A stretch of DNA of 10,410 bases, from contig CALBTC010000142.1 of NCBI GenBank assembly GCA_937967805.1, positions 1-10,410 on the forward strand, read 5' to 3'. This DNA is from an uncultured Anaerolineaceae bacterium (GTDB taxonomy: Bacteria; Chloroflexota; Anaerolineae; Promineifilales; Promineifilaceae). Positions within the stretch are counted from its first letter, which is position 1. Each line of letters starts with the position of its first letter. The notes under the pieces were generated by a model, which saw only the letters and a list, made by a program, of their open reading frames with translations, had not been told where the DNA came from and did not search any database. Positions 1 to 6,602 of this stretch are shown piece by piece. The position numbers and the translations under genes are program-made.

Positions 1-262
1 CCTTTTTTGTATCAATGTATCTTACTTCGTTGTCCACAAAAACGGGTAAAGATCAAAAGCCAGCCGCCTACAAAAACGACACAAAAACGGCCGTTTCTGC
101 TATCATACTCTCACATTCCAAAACCAAATTCAACAATTAAGGTTCTTTGTAGACAATACCCGCTGAGGCGCGCCACGATGAATAAATATCAACCAGTTCC
201 TCTCTGCGCCGGCAATCCAGGATTGCACGCGCCTCTGCGTTAGATTTTTACAGGAGAAAGCC
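1..262. other. Upstream region of the M23/GH fusion gene
   Basis: This AT-rich leader precedes the first gene. It holds a 12-base perfect palindrome, AAACGGCCGTTT, at 85-96, which is one member of the window-wide ACGGCCGT family. A ribosome binding site AGGAGA at 252-257 lies 5 bases before the ATG at 263 and decides that start. A 21-codon ORF at 178-243 ends just before this site. It has no Shine-Dalgarno sequence and no recognisable content, so I do not call it a gene. I see no convincing -35/-10 pair. Confidence 0.5.
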
Positions 263-2443
263 ATGCCCGTTACCCAGCCTTCCCGCATTCAGCACACCAT
301 TCATCTGCTGCCGCAGGCCACCACGCTGGCCCAGCTGGACCAGGTAGTGACCCTGCTGCACCCCAGCCGCTCCGCCTTTACCTACAGCGCCGACGCCGCC
401 CAGGCCGTTGCCCACGCCGGTAACAGCGACAGCGTCGTGGTCGTCTGGGCCGGGGAACGGTGGGGAGCCGGCGGCGCGATTTTTACCTGGCTGCACCAGC
501 GGGGCATTGCTACCCAGGCGCGCAACTTTGACGGCAGCAGCGTGGCCGGGCACGTCAGCCGGCCGGCGGCCAACCGTACCCAGCCGCTGCGCATCCAGCA
601 CACCATGCACCTGCTGCCGCAAGACACCACCCTGCCCGAACTAAAGCAGGTGACCCAAACCTTGCACCCCACCCGCTCCGCCTTCACCTACAGCGCCGAC
701 GCCGCCCACGCTCTCATGTTTGCCGGGGATGACAGCAGCAAGGTCGTGGTCTGGTCCGGCGAGCGCTGGAGCGGGGACATTTTTGCCTGGCTCAGCCAGC
801 GCGGCATTCGCTTTGAGGCGCAGCGCTTTGTGGAAGAAGAAACGATTCGCAGCTCCAGCTTTATTTTTACCCATTGGCCCACCGAACACATCAGCATCTT
901 CCAGCCGTTCAACGTCAATCCGCAAGACTACGATCCGCCGCTAACCGGCCACGACGGTGTGGATATCGTCGCCCCGTTTGGCTCCAAGATATTTGCCGTG
1001 GCCGGCGGCACGGTGTACAAGGTGCGGGACGTGAGCGAGGACCATCCGTATGGCACGGCCGTTTACCTGCGGCATCAGGACGGCTATCGCACGGCATACG
1101 CCCATCTCAAGGAACGCTTTGTCAACGTGGGGGATGTGGTTCAGGGCGGCCAGCTCCTCGGCCGGGCCGACAGCACCGGCAATGTTTGGCCCAAACCGAC
1201 GCTCAGCCAGCCACAACTGGGCAGTCACCTGCACCTGAGCCTTTACCTGGACGGGGCCAGCAGCCGTGGCGAAACGCCGCAGCCGTTTGATCTCATCAAT
1301 CCCGAACCGTATCTGAAACATTTGCAGGCCGGCTGGCCCACGCCTGAGGGTGATCTGGTCTCCGGCTGGGCTTTTGCCAGCAGCGTAGAAACGATGGGAT
1401 TGATGGCCCGCGTGCGTTCCGGCTTTATCAATTTGCGGGCCGAGCCGGGCTCGTTCCAGAAAAAATTGGGCCGGGTAAAAAACGGCACGGTGATGCGGCT
1501 GCTGGGCAACAAGCGGGACAATTATTATCCGGTGGGGGTGCCGGCGGCGGCGATCAATCGGGTGGATACGGCCGTATCCTTCGGTATCCACAACGAAGAT
1601 GGCGCCCATTGGATGAAGCAAAATGGCATGACCGGCTGGTCGCTGCACGCCATTGCCCTGGGCACCGGCGCCGCGCCGCAAGATATGACCCGTTTTGAAC
1701 AGGCAGGCATCAAAATGCTCATCCGACTCAACTACGGCTTCCACCCCCAGGGCAACCAGCCCGCGCCCAACTCGCCCGACTACCAGCGCTACCTCGATGC
1801 CTGCGTGGAAACGATGCGGCGCAGCAAAGGGGTCTGGGGCTTCATTTTTGGCAACGAAACCAACAATCCGCAGGAATATCCCGGCGGCGTCAACGGCACG
1901 CCCATCACCCCAGAAATGTACGCCCGGGCCTACAACGACGTGTGGCAGCGCAAGCCTTCCGGGGTGCGCCTGGGCGTTCAGGCCGTTGATCCCTACTTTG
2001 GCCCCGGCAGCGACAGCCGCGCCTACTGGGTCGCCATCCTCAACAACATTCTGGGCACCGATTTCCTTACGGTACATCCCAAAACGCAAGACAGCAACCC
2101 AAACAACGTAGACAGCGACGCCAGATTCGAGAACGATCCGCTGCGCTGGCAATTTTTACACCTGAAATCATACCGGCCGCTGCTGGATGCCGTGCCGGAA
2201 CGGTTCTGGACGCTGCCGGTGATCGCCACGGAGGTTAATCCACAGCGGCACAATGATGGCCACACACTGGGCTGGCAAACCAACCAGGGGGCAGAGTGGG
2301 TGCGCCGCGCCGCCGCCCACTTCCGCGCCTACAATGAGGAAGCGCTCATGCCCATCAACGGCGTTATTTTCTACCGTTTTTCCGCCGACCAATGGGAGCT
2401 GCACAACAAGCAAAGCATCCTGAACGCCATCAAAAGTTTGTAA
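263..2443 (+). CDS. M23 metallopeptidase / glycoside-hydrolase-like fusion protein with tandem N-terminal repeats
   Basis: This 726-residue multidomain protein is probably a cell-wall or polysaccharide-active hydrolase. Residues 8-89 and 110-189 are two copies of one ~80-residue module, both starting RIQHT and containing SAFTYSADAA and a VVVW-x-GERW segment; I do not recognise the module. Residues ~228-330 are an M23 (LytM/lysostaphin-type) domain with H230-x3-D234, H281 and the H322-L-H324 motif that bind zinc in this family. Residues ~384-416 resemble an SH3b fold (VRSGFINLRAEPG). Residues ~430-726 look like a (beta/alpha)8 hydrolase, with a GNE motif (E532) after a hydrophobic strand and an IATE motif (E657), where clan-A glycosidases keep their acid/base and nucleophile. 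Known M23 enzymes cut peptidoglycan cross-bridges; the substrate of the barrel is unknown. No signal peptide is visible, which is odd for a wall hydrolase. The start follows AGGAGA at 252-257. The next gene begins 88 bases downstream, across an inverted repeat. Confidence 0.85.
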   Translation: MPVTQPSRIQHTIHLLPQATTLAQLDQVVTLLHPSRSAFTYSADAAQAVAHAGNSDSVVVVWAGERWGAGGAIFTWLHQRGIATQARNFDGSSVAGHVSRPAANRTQPLRIQHTMHLLPQDTTLPELKQVTQTLHPTRSAFTYSADAAHALMFAGDDSSKVVVWSGERWSGDIFAWLSQRGIRFEAQRFVEEETIRSSSFIFTHWPTEHISIFQPFNVNPQDYDPPLTGHDGVDIVAPFGSKIFAVAGGTVYKVRDVSEDHPYGTAVYLRHQDGYRTAYAHLKERFVNVGDVVQGGQLLGRADSTGNVWPKPTLSQPQLGSHLHLSLYLDGASSRGETPQPFDLINPEPYLKHLQAGWPTPEGDLVSGWAFASSVETMGLMARVRSGFINLRAEPGSFQKKLGRVKNGTVMRLLGNKRDNYYPVGVPAAAINRVDTAVSFGIHNEDGAHWMKQNGMTGWSLHAIALGTGAAPQDMTRFEQAGIKMLIRLNYGFHPQGNQPAPNSPDYQRYLDACVETMRRSKGVWGFIFGNETNNPQEYPGGVNGTPITPEMYARAYNDVWQRKPSGVRLGVQAVDPYFGPGSDSRAYWVAILNNILGTDFLTVHPKTQDSNPNNVDSDARFENDPLRWQFLHLKSYRPLLDAVPERFWTLPVIATEVNPQRHNDGHTLGWQTNQGAEWVRRAAAHFRAYNEEALMPINGVIFYRFSADQWELHNKQSILNAIKSL
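284..829 (+). repeat. Intragenic direct duplication (two ~245-base modules)
   Basis: Bases 284-529 and 590-829 encode the two N-terminal modules of the fusion protein. They remain similar at DNA level, most clearly in the segment encoding SAFTYSADAA (around 373-405 and 679-711). A 60-base linker separates them. The strong nucleotide similarity suggests a recent in-gene duplication or ongoing gene conversion. Confidence 0.8.
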
Positions 2444-2445
2444 GA

Positions 2446-2516
2446 AATAGAACGCTGATGAACACAGATTGACACTGATTTTTATTGTCTCAAATCTGTG
2501 TTTATCCGTGTTCATC
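2446..2516. repeat. Long imperfect inverted repeat between genes (dispersed element, copy A)
   Basis: The left arm 2457-2481 (begins GATGAACACAG) pairs with the right arm 2492-2516 (ends GTGTTCATC) over 25 bases with 4 mismatches around a 10-base loop. The lead-in 2446-2459 (AATAGAACGCTGAT) is identical to 9611-9624, the start of the inverted repeat between the molybdopterin-binding and tryptophanase-like genes. No T-run follows, so this is not a classical terminator. It begins 3 bases after the stop of the upstream gene and ends 15 bases before the next ATG. Confidence 0.75.
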
Positions 2517-2531
2517 TGTGCCCCATAAAAA

Positions 2532-3599
2532 ATGAACCTATTAAACGTTTACGACTACGAGCAGGCCGCTGCTGAAACGATGCCCGAGACGTTTTACGAA
2601 TATTACGCCGGGGGCGTGGCCGATAACTTGACGCTGAACGAAAACCGGGCGGCGTTTGACCGGTTAAAGCTGCTGCCGCGCATTTTTCGGGACGTTAGCA
2701 ATATTTCATTGGAAACTGAGATCATGGGGGTGAAACGGCCGTCTCCTTTCTTAATTGCCCCGGCCGCCATGCACAAACTGGGCCATCCCGATGGCGAACT
2801 GGCCACCGCCCGCGCCGCACACAGTCTGGGCGTGCCGCAAATTCTCAGCACGCTGTCGTCAGTGGCGGTGGAGGAGGTGACGGCCGTTGGCCACAGTGTC
2901 TGGTTTCAACTCTACATTTTCCGCGACCGGGCGTGGAGCCAGGAAATTGTGCAACGGGCGGTGGCTGCCGGCTGTGAGGCTCTGGTGGTCACCGTCGATG
3001 TGCCGGTGCAGGGATTGCGCGAAAATCTCAAACGAATTAAGTTCACCATCCCCAGCGAAATTCCGCTGCCCAACCTCAACCGCCCTGGGCACAGCCAAGA
3101 CGCCATCTCCCTGCTCAAGCTGGTTGATGTGAACTTCGATCCCGGCCTGACCTGGCGAGACATCGACTGGCTGCGCTCCTTCACCGATCTGCCCATCTGG
3201 GTCAAGGGCATTTTGCGCGCCGATGATGCGCAACGGGCCGCAGACGCAAGCGTAGCCGGGATTATTGTCTCTAATCATGGCGGGCGGCAGTTGGATACGG
3301 CCGTAACCCCCATCGAAGCCTTACCGGCCATCGCCAATGCCGTCGGTAGCCAAATCGAACTCATCCTTGACGGCGGCATCCGCCGCGGCAGCGACGTGCT
3401 GAAAGCGCTGGCGTTAGGAGCCAACGCCGTCTCTCTGGGCCGCGCCCCGCTTTGGGGCCTGTCCGTCAACGGCGCGGCCGGCGTGCAGCACATCCTGCAA
3501 ATTTTGCACGACGAACTCAGCAATGTCATGGCCCAATGCGGCTGCACCACCATCGCCGAACTCACCCCGGACCTCATCTTCAACCCACGACAATCTTAA
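2532..3599 (+). CDS. FMN-dependent alpha-hydroxy-acid oxidase (lactate/glycolate oxidase family)
   Basis: This 355-residue flavoenzyme has the usual length for the family that oxidises L-2-hydroxy acids such as lactate or glycolate to 2-oxo acids, passing electrons to O2 or a membrane acceptor. All catalytic positions of the glycolate-oxidase family are visible: Y24 in EYYAGG, Y128 in WFQLY, D156 in TVDVP, R163, K225 in WVKG, and H249/R252 in SNHGGRQLD. The FMN-phosphate loop is DGGIRRGSDVLKAL (280-293), followed by LGRAPLWGL. The sequence between R163 and K225 is short, with no obvious membrane-inserting loop, so a soluble oxidase is more likely than a membrane-bound LldD-type dehydrogenase (inference). 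No Shine-Dalgarno sequence precedes the ATG at 2532, only an A-rich stretch; the homology starts at NVYDYE, so this start is sound. Substrate preference cannot be read from the sequence. Confidence 0.93.
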   Translation: MNLLNVYDYEQAAAETMPETFYEYYAGGVADNLTLNENRAAFDRLKLLPRIFRDVSNISLETEIMGVKRPSPFLIAPAAMHKLGHPDGELATARAAHSLGVPQILSTLSSVAVEEVTAVGHSVWFQLYIFRDRAWSQEIVQRAVAAGCEALVVTVDVPVQGLRENLKRIKFTIPSEIPLPNLNRPGHSQDAISLLKLVDVNFDPGLTWRDIDWLRSFTDLPIWVKGILRADDAQRAADASVAGIIVSNHGGRQLDTAVTPIEALPAIANAVGSQIELILDGGIRRGSDVLKALALGANAVSLGRAPLWGLSVNGAAGVQHILQILHDELSNVMAQCGCTTIAELTPDLIFNPRQS

Positions 3600-3602
3600 A
3601 AT

Positions 3603-3655
3603 GTAGCCGCGGATTCTTTCCGCGTATTAAAGGCGCAGAAATAATCTGCGGCTAC
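3603..3655. repeat. Inverted repeat / hairpin downstream of the hydroxy-acid oxidase
   Basis: The arms 3603-3615 (GTAGCCGCGGATT) and 3643-3655 (AATCTGCGGCTAC) pair over 13 bases with one mismatch and begin 4 bases after the oxidase stop codon. An inner pairing of CGCGG with CCGCG (3609-3624 region) is also possible. No T-run follows, so it is either a 3'-end-protecting hairpin or a dispersed intergenic repeat rather than a standard terminator. Confidence 0.6.
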
Positions 3656-3715
3656 GATTCCAGTAAAACGCCACTTCCCCCAACACCCAAAATCCTTTAT
3701 GATGTATCCTGATTT

Positions 3716-3744
3716 TTGTTAACAACCAATCTTTCCATCAATAT
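3716..3744 (+). promoter_or_regulatory. Possible promoter with 10-base palindrome upstream of the SPFH operon
   Basis: The perfect palindrome TTGTTAACAA lies at 3716-3725. Its first half, TTGTTA, could act as a -35 box, with CAATAT (3739-3744) as a poor -10 box 17 bases on. The leader then runs 100 bases to the ATG and carries a small hairpin, GCATC-CTCA-GATGC (3767-3780). The promoter is weakly supported; the palindrome itself is exact. Confidence 0.25.
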
Positions 3745-3843
3745 CTTTCAAATTAAGGTGGAGTGAGCATCCTCAGATGCGAACGGCTGGCGCCAAACTC
3801 GCTGCGACCTCTGTGGCTCATCCAAATACAGGAGAATACCCAT

Positions 3844-4839
3844 ATGAACGTGATTATCCCCGGTTTCATCCTCGGCTTTCTCGGCTGGTTTTTTCTGCGC
3901 TACGTGATTTTTGGCTTCTTCACCGTGGACCAAAACGAACGCGCCGTCAAAACCAGATTCGGCCGTGCCGCCCGCCTGGGCAAAGGCACGACGCTCGATG
4001 ACCCGGTCGCCGAGACCCTCAATGAGAAGGACAAGGAGCGTTACATTTATCCCCAGGTGCAGGTGATCAAACCCGGCGGCCCCTACTTCCGCTGGCCCTG
4101 GGAAAAGGTTCACAAAATTTCTGTCGCCACCGAAACCATCAACATGGCGCTCGATCTGGAAACCCCCACCGCCAATCACAACGGCACCATCCTCGATGCC
4201 GTCACCAAAGACCAGCTCAACATTGGCCTCACCGGGCAGATACGGTACCAGCCCAGCGAGCGCAACCTGTACGCCTACCTGTTTGGTGTTAAAAATCCGG
4301 TGGTACACGTGATGGGCTACTTCATCGCAATTCTACGCCAGCGTATCGCCAGCTTTGAGTCGCCCAACTCCACCCTCGTTGATGAAGATGATATCGAGCT
4401 GGATGCCGGCCTCATTGGTGATGTTTCCATCAACGACCTGCGCAAAAATCTGAACGAGATCAACACCTTCATGGAGCAAGAATGCGCCTCGGCCGCGGCC
4501 CGCTACGGCGTGGACCTGGATGCGTCGCTCATCACCGGCATCGACCCGCCGCAGGAGGTGGAATCGGCTCTAGCGGCCATCAACACCGCCCACAATGAAG
4601 TCTCCTCAGACATCAGCCTGGCCAAAGCCCAAGCCGACCAAACGATTGTGCAGTCCAAGCGGGCGGTGGAAATTGAAACGCTGCGCGCCCAGGCAGAGGT
4701 GGAGCCACTCAAATCGCTGGCCGAGCAGCTGCACCTGATCAAGCAAAATGGCCCGGAAGCGCTGCAAGCATATCTGCGCAACGTGCGGCTCAGCCTCTTC
4801 ACCAAAGCAGAAAACGTCATCTTGGAGGTGGACAAATGA
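3844..4839 (+). CDS. SPFH-domain membrane protein 1 (HflK/stomatin-like)
   Basis: This 331-residue protein has one N-terminal membrane segment (residues 3-26) and then an SPFH/band-7 domain (~27-235), recognisable from FTVDQNERAVKTRFGR and the PGGPYFRWPWEKV segment typical of prohibitin/HflK/HflC/stomatin proteins. Residues ~236-300 are Ala/Glu/Gln-rich and predicted coiled coil (AKAQADQTIVQSKRAVEIE), used in this family to build ring or cage oligomers. SPFH proteins organise membrane microdomains and often regulate membrane proteases such as FtsH. The ATG at 3844 is preferred over upstream in-frame starts because AGGAGA (3830-3835) sits 8 bases before it and the membrane helix begins there. 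The stop overlaps the start of the second SPFH gene by 4 bases (ATGA), indicating coupled translation and probable hetero-oligomerisation. No ftsH or nfeD gene is adjacent. Confidence 0.85.
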   Translation: MNVIIPGFILGFLGWFFLRYVIFGFFTVDQNERAVKTRFGRAARLGKGTTLDDPVAETLNEKDKERYIYPQVQVIKPGGPYFRWPWEKVHKISVATETINMALDLETPTANHNGTILDAVTKDQLNIGLTGQIRYQPSERNLYAYLFGVKNPVVHVMGYFIAILRQRIASFESPNSTLVDEDDIELDAGLIGDVSINDLRKNLNEINTFMEQECASAAARYGVDLDASLITGIDPPQEVESALAAINTAHNEVSSDISLAKAQADQTIVQSKRAVEIETLRAQAEVEPLKSLAEQLHLIKQNGPEALQAYLRNVRLSLFTKAENVILEVDK

Positions 4840-5771
4840 GCGATCTTCTTTTAATTTTCCCCGCAGCCTTTGGTTTTTTCATCTTCTTTTTTATTGCCGA
4901 ACCGATCTTTCGCTTTTTCCTGCGGCTGTTTGGCGTGTATGCCATCGTCCAGGAAGGCACCGCCCATGTTTACACGCTGTTTGGCAACGTGGTGGGCGTT
5001 TTGGAAGAGCCCGGCCTCTATTTTCTCTGGCTCAAGATGGGTCCCAGCGCCCTGCTGGTGAATACCTTGGGCAAGCGGCATATTCTGGACATGCGCCTGG
5101 ATCAACGGTATTTGCGCAGCCTGCCGGTTAACTCCGAGGAAGGCGCGCCGATGGGCATTGGCGTTTGGTATGAAATGCAGATTAGCAACCCTGTCGCTTA
5201 CTTGTTTAAGAACAGCGATCCGGCCGGATCGCTGGCGGCCAACGTCAGCAACGCCACGGTGCGCACCCTAAGCAACATGCCGCTGGACGACATGCTGGAA
5301 ACGCGCCACACGATGAGCCGGGCCGTCCGGGCCGAGGTGTCGCCCAAATCAGAAGAGTGGGGCTACCGGTTGGGTTCGGTTTACATCCGCAAAGTCCATT
5401 TCCGCGACCGAATGATGATCCAGCAGATTGAGGAAAAAGTGGTCAACCGGCTGCGCCAGGTGACATCGGCCATCCGGCAGGACGGCAGCAACCGGGTGAG
5501 CATCATCACCAACTCGGCCGAGCGGCGGGCAGCCATTGAGTTTGCCAAGGCCCAGGCGATGCGGCCGCAAATCGTGGGCGAGGCGTTGAGCAAAATCAAT
5601 TCTGATCCCGAAGTAGCCCAGGCGATGTTTGAAATTCTGGAAACGGAAAACATGCTCAAAGACGGCACGCGCATTACACTTATTCCCAAGGGCAACGAAC
5701 TCATGCGGCAGATGATTGGCACGGAGACGTCGTTGTACGAGGCGGGGAATGGTGACACGGTGACAAGCTGA
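4836..5771 (+). CDS. SPFH-domain membrane protein 2 (HflC/stomatin-like)
   Basis: This 311-residue partner of the preceding SPFH protein starts at an ATG overlapping that gene's stop codon. A strongly hydrophobic, Phe-rich helix (residues 4-30) anchors it. The SPFH domain follows (~33-195), with the family signature QEGTAHVYTLFGNVVGVLEEPGL split over residues 39-61, the L-x-V-N-T-x-G-K-R strand (73-81) and the VYIRKVHFRD segment (182-191). A helical stretch (~192-290) contains RRAAIEFAKAQAMRPQ, as in HflC/prohibitin coiled coils. The last residues (GNGDTVTS) are encoded by an octamer tandem repeat crossing the stop codon, so the extreme C-terminus is probably not conserved. The gene is followed after 4 bases by a small GTG-start ORF and then a strong terminator. 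Confidence 0.82.
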   Translation: MSDLLLIFPAAFGFFIFFFIAEPIFRFFLRLFGVYAIVQEGTAHVYTLFGNVVGVLEEPGLYFLWLKMGPSALLVNTLGKRHILDMRLDQRYLRSLPVNSEEGAPMGIGVWYEMQISNPVAYLFKNSDPAGSLAANVSNATVRTLSNMPLDDMLETRHTMSRAVRAEVSPKSEEWGYRLGSVYIRKVHFRDRMMIQQIEEKVVNRLRQVTSAIRQDGSNRVSIITNSAERRAAIEFAKAQAMRPQIVGEALSKINSDPEVAQAMFEILETENMLKDGTRITLIPKGNELMRQMIGTETSLYEAGNGDTVTS

Positions 5772-5782
5772 CAAGGTGACCG
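5751..5782 (+). repeat. Four tandem octamers spanning a stop/start junction
   Basis: The units GGTGACAC, GGTGACAA, GCTGACAA and GGTGACCG lie end to end. The third contains the TGA stop of SPFH gene 2 (5769-5771) and the fourth contains the GTG start of the small downstream ORF (5776-5778). Because the unit is 8 bases, changes in copy number shift the reading frame. Confidence 0.85.
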
Positions 5783-5910
5783 AACCTTCCTTTTTGCCAA
5801 ACCGCGTTTACGACATCCGCGACGTTTTTTTTAACAGCGTAGCGGCCGGGATGGTGATCGGCGCGCGCTGGTTGTTGAACCAGGTGCGGCGCTGGGCAAA
5901 GAACCGGTAA
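5776..5910 (+). CDS. Small hypothetical protein (44 aa) closing the SPFH operon
   Basis: A GTG-start ORF of 44 codons begins 4 bases after the stop of SPFH gene 2 and ends with TAA 6 bases before a strong intrinsic terminator. The product begins MTEPSFLPNRVYDIRDVFFN and ends in WLLNQVRRWAKNR. A mildly hydrophobic middle (about residues 18-38, VFFNSVAAGMVIGARWLLNQV) is followed by a basic tail, consistent with a membrane-associated helix with a cytoplasmic positive end. An in-frame TGA at 5761 limits the N-terminus, so GTG at 5776 is the earliest possible start. No good Shine-Dalgarno sequence precedes it, so translation would depend on coupling to the upstream gene. I know no family for it. 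Position, tight spacing and composition support a real small partner of the SPFH proteins. Confidence 0.55.
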   Translation: MTEPSFLPNRVYDIRDVFFNSVAAGMVIGARWLLNQVRRWAKNR

Positions 5911-5915
5911 GGGTG

Positions 5916-5945
5916 AGGGTATGGCCTTTCACCATACCCTTTTTT
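5916..5945 (+). terminator. Intrinsic terminator of the SPFH operon
   Basis: A perfect stem AGGGTATGG / CCATACCCT (5916-5924 with 5932-5940) around a 7-base loop is followed directly by a T-run (5940-5945). It lies just downstream of the small ORF and closes the operon. Confidence 0.9.
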
Positions 5946-6016
5946 CGTGTGAGTGAGTGCGATGGAAAACGGCCGTCGCACCTAGAAGCGCCTGGCTGAT
6001 ATCGTAAATTTTGATT

Positions 6017-6523
6017 ATGAAATGTCAACCGATCATTAAGCGCCTACTTTATCTGCGCAATTGGGAGCTGTTTAATATCTTCTTTTTACCTGGCTGTTTA
6101 TATTTTGTTTTGTCCACCAGAGGAGTCTACCATTGGCAGACTTATTCCGTTGGCATGTTCTGCATCTGTTTCATTCTTGTCCAGGGTGCTTTCTATTGGC
6201 ATTTGAAGCTACAATCCATCCGTAATCAGAAGACAACCTTGTCACCTGATGCCTATCGCGTTTTCTCATTTTTTAATTGGGCAAATCTGCTCCTGCTTTC
6301 CCTATATCCCCTATTGTTTGTAATGAGTCAGGTGTCGTCCCTGGGGTTTCAAGTTTCTTTCTGGTCGAACTTACTATACATTTTTGCCATCCTCGAATAC
6401 ATTAACTACTACCATTATCAATTAAGCCACGACAGCCTGAATGACATTCGCTATTTGCTTACACACAAGAAAATTCGCCGGTCCTCGTTATGGACAGACT
6501 TGCAACGACATCGCCAATCCTGA
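6017..6523 (+). CDS. Hypothetical four-helix membrane protein, AT-rich gene
   Basis: This is a 168-residue protein of unknown function. Four hydrophobic segments are visible at about residues 17-34, 43-61, 85-106 and 113-131, with short basic loops and a basic, His- and Arg-rich cytoplasmic-looking tail (LLTHKKIRRSSLWTDLQRHRQS, split over residues 147-168). The gene is visibly AT-rich (about 40% GC in the lines I counted, against about 60% nearby) and contains no ACGGCCGT octamer, which suggests acquisition from another genome. ATG at 6017 is my choice; a TTG two codons earlier is also open, and neither has a clear ribosome site. It converges on the methyltransferase gene (stops 79 bases apart), and a terminator isolates it from the SPFH operon, so it is probably a single-gene unit. 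Confidence 0.6.
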   Translation: MKCQPIIKRLLYLRNWELFNIFFLPGCLYFVLSTRGVYHWQTYSVGMFCICFILVQGAFYWHLKLQSIRNQKTTLSPDAYRVFSFFNWANLLLLSLYPLLFVMSQVSSLGFQVSFWSNLLYIFAILEYINYYHYQLSHDSLNDIRYLLTHKKIRRSSLWTDLQRHRQS

Positions 6524-6533
6524 CAGATTTATA

Positions 6534-6549
6534 CAGGGACCACGCCCTG
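6534..6549. terminator. Weak hairpin between convergent genes
   Basis: CAGGG (6534-6538) pairs with CCCTG (6545-6549) around 6 bases. An outer pairing of CCTGACAG (6519-6526) with CTGTCAGG (6600-6607) is also possible. It lies between the convergent stops at 6523 and 6603. No T-run is present, so terminator function is only a guess. Confidence 0.2.
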
Positions 6550-6602
6550 AAATAGTTTTGGAATGCGAAACAATCTGTTGGGAACGGTATCTAGAAAACC
6601 TG

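Noticed and set aside
7..243. Open frame of 78 codons (and its 21-codon ATG version from 178) ahead of the first gene
   Set aside because: Low-complexity, basic composition, no ribosome site and no family; it fits a leader or promoter region better.
941..2152. 403-codon open frame on the minus strand inside the M23/GH fusion gene
   Set aside because: It is antisense to a gene with clear domain motifs, has no recognisable motifs or ribosome site, and such shadows are expected in GC-rich coding DNA.
2859..3278. Minus-strand ORFs inside the hydroxy-acid oxidase gene
   Set aside because: Antisense shadows of a gene in which every catalytic residue of the family is present.
3763..3843. Upstream in-frame start for the first SPFH protein, adding 27 residues
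   Set aside because: The extension covers the leader hairpin and lacks family similarity; AGGAGA 8 bases before 3844 and the membrane helix starting there fix the start.
5751..5782. Octamer repeats considered as a CRISPR-like or iteron array
   Set aside because: Units are contiguous, only 8 bases and four in number, without spacers or a nearby replication or Cas gene.
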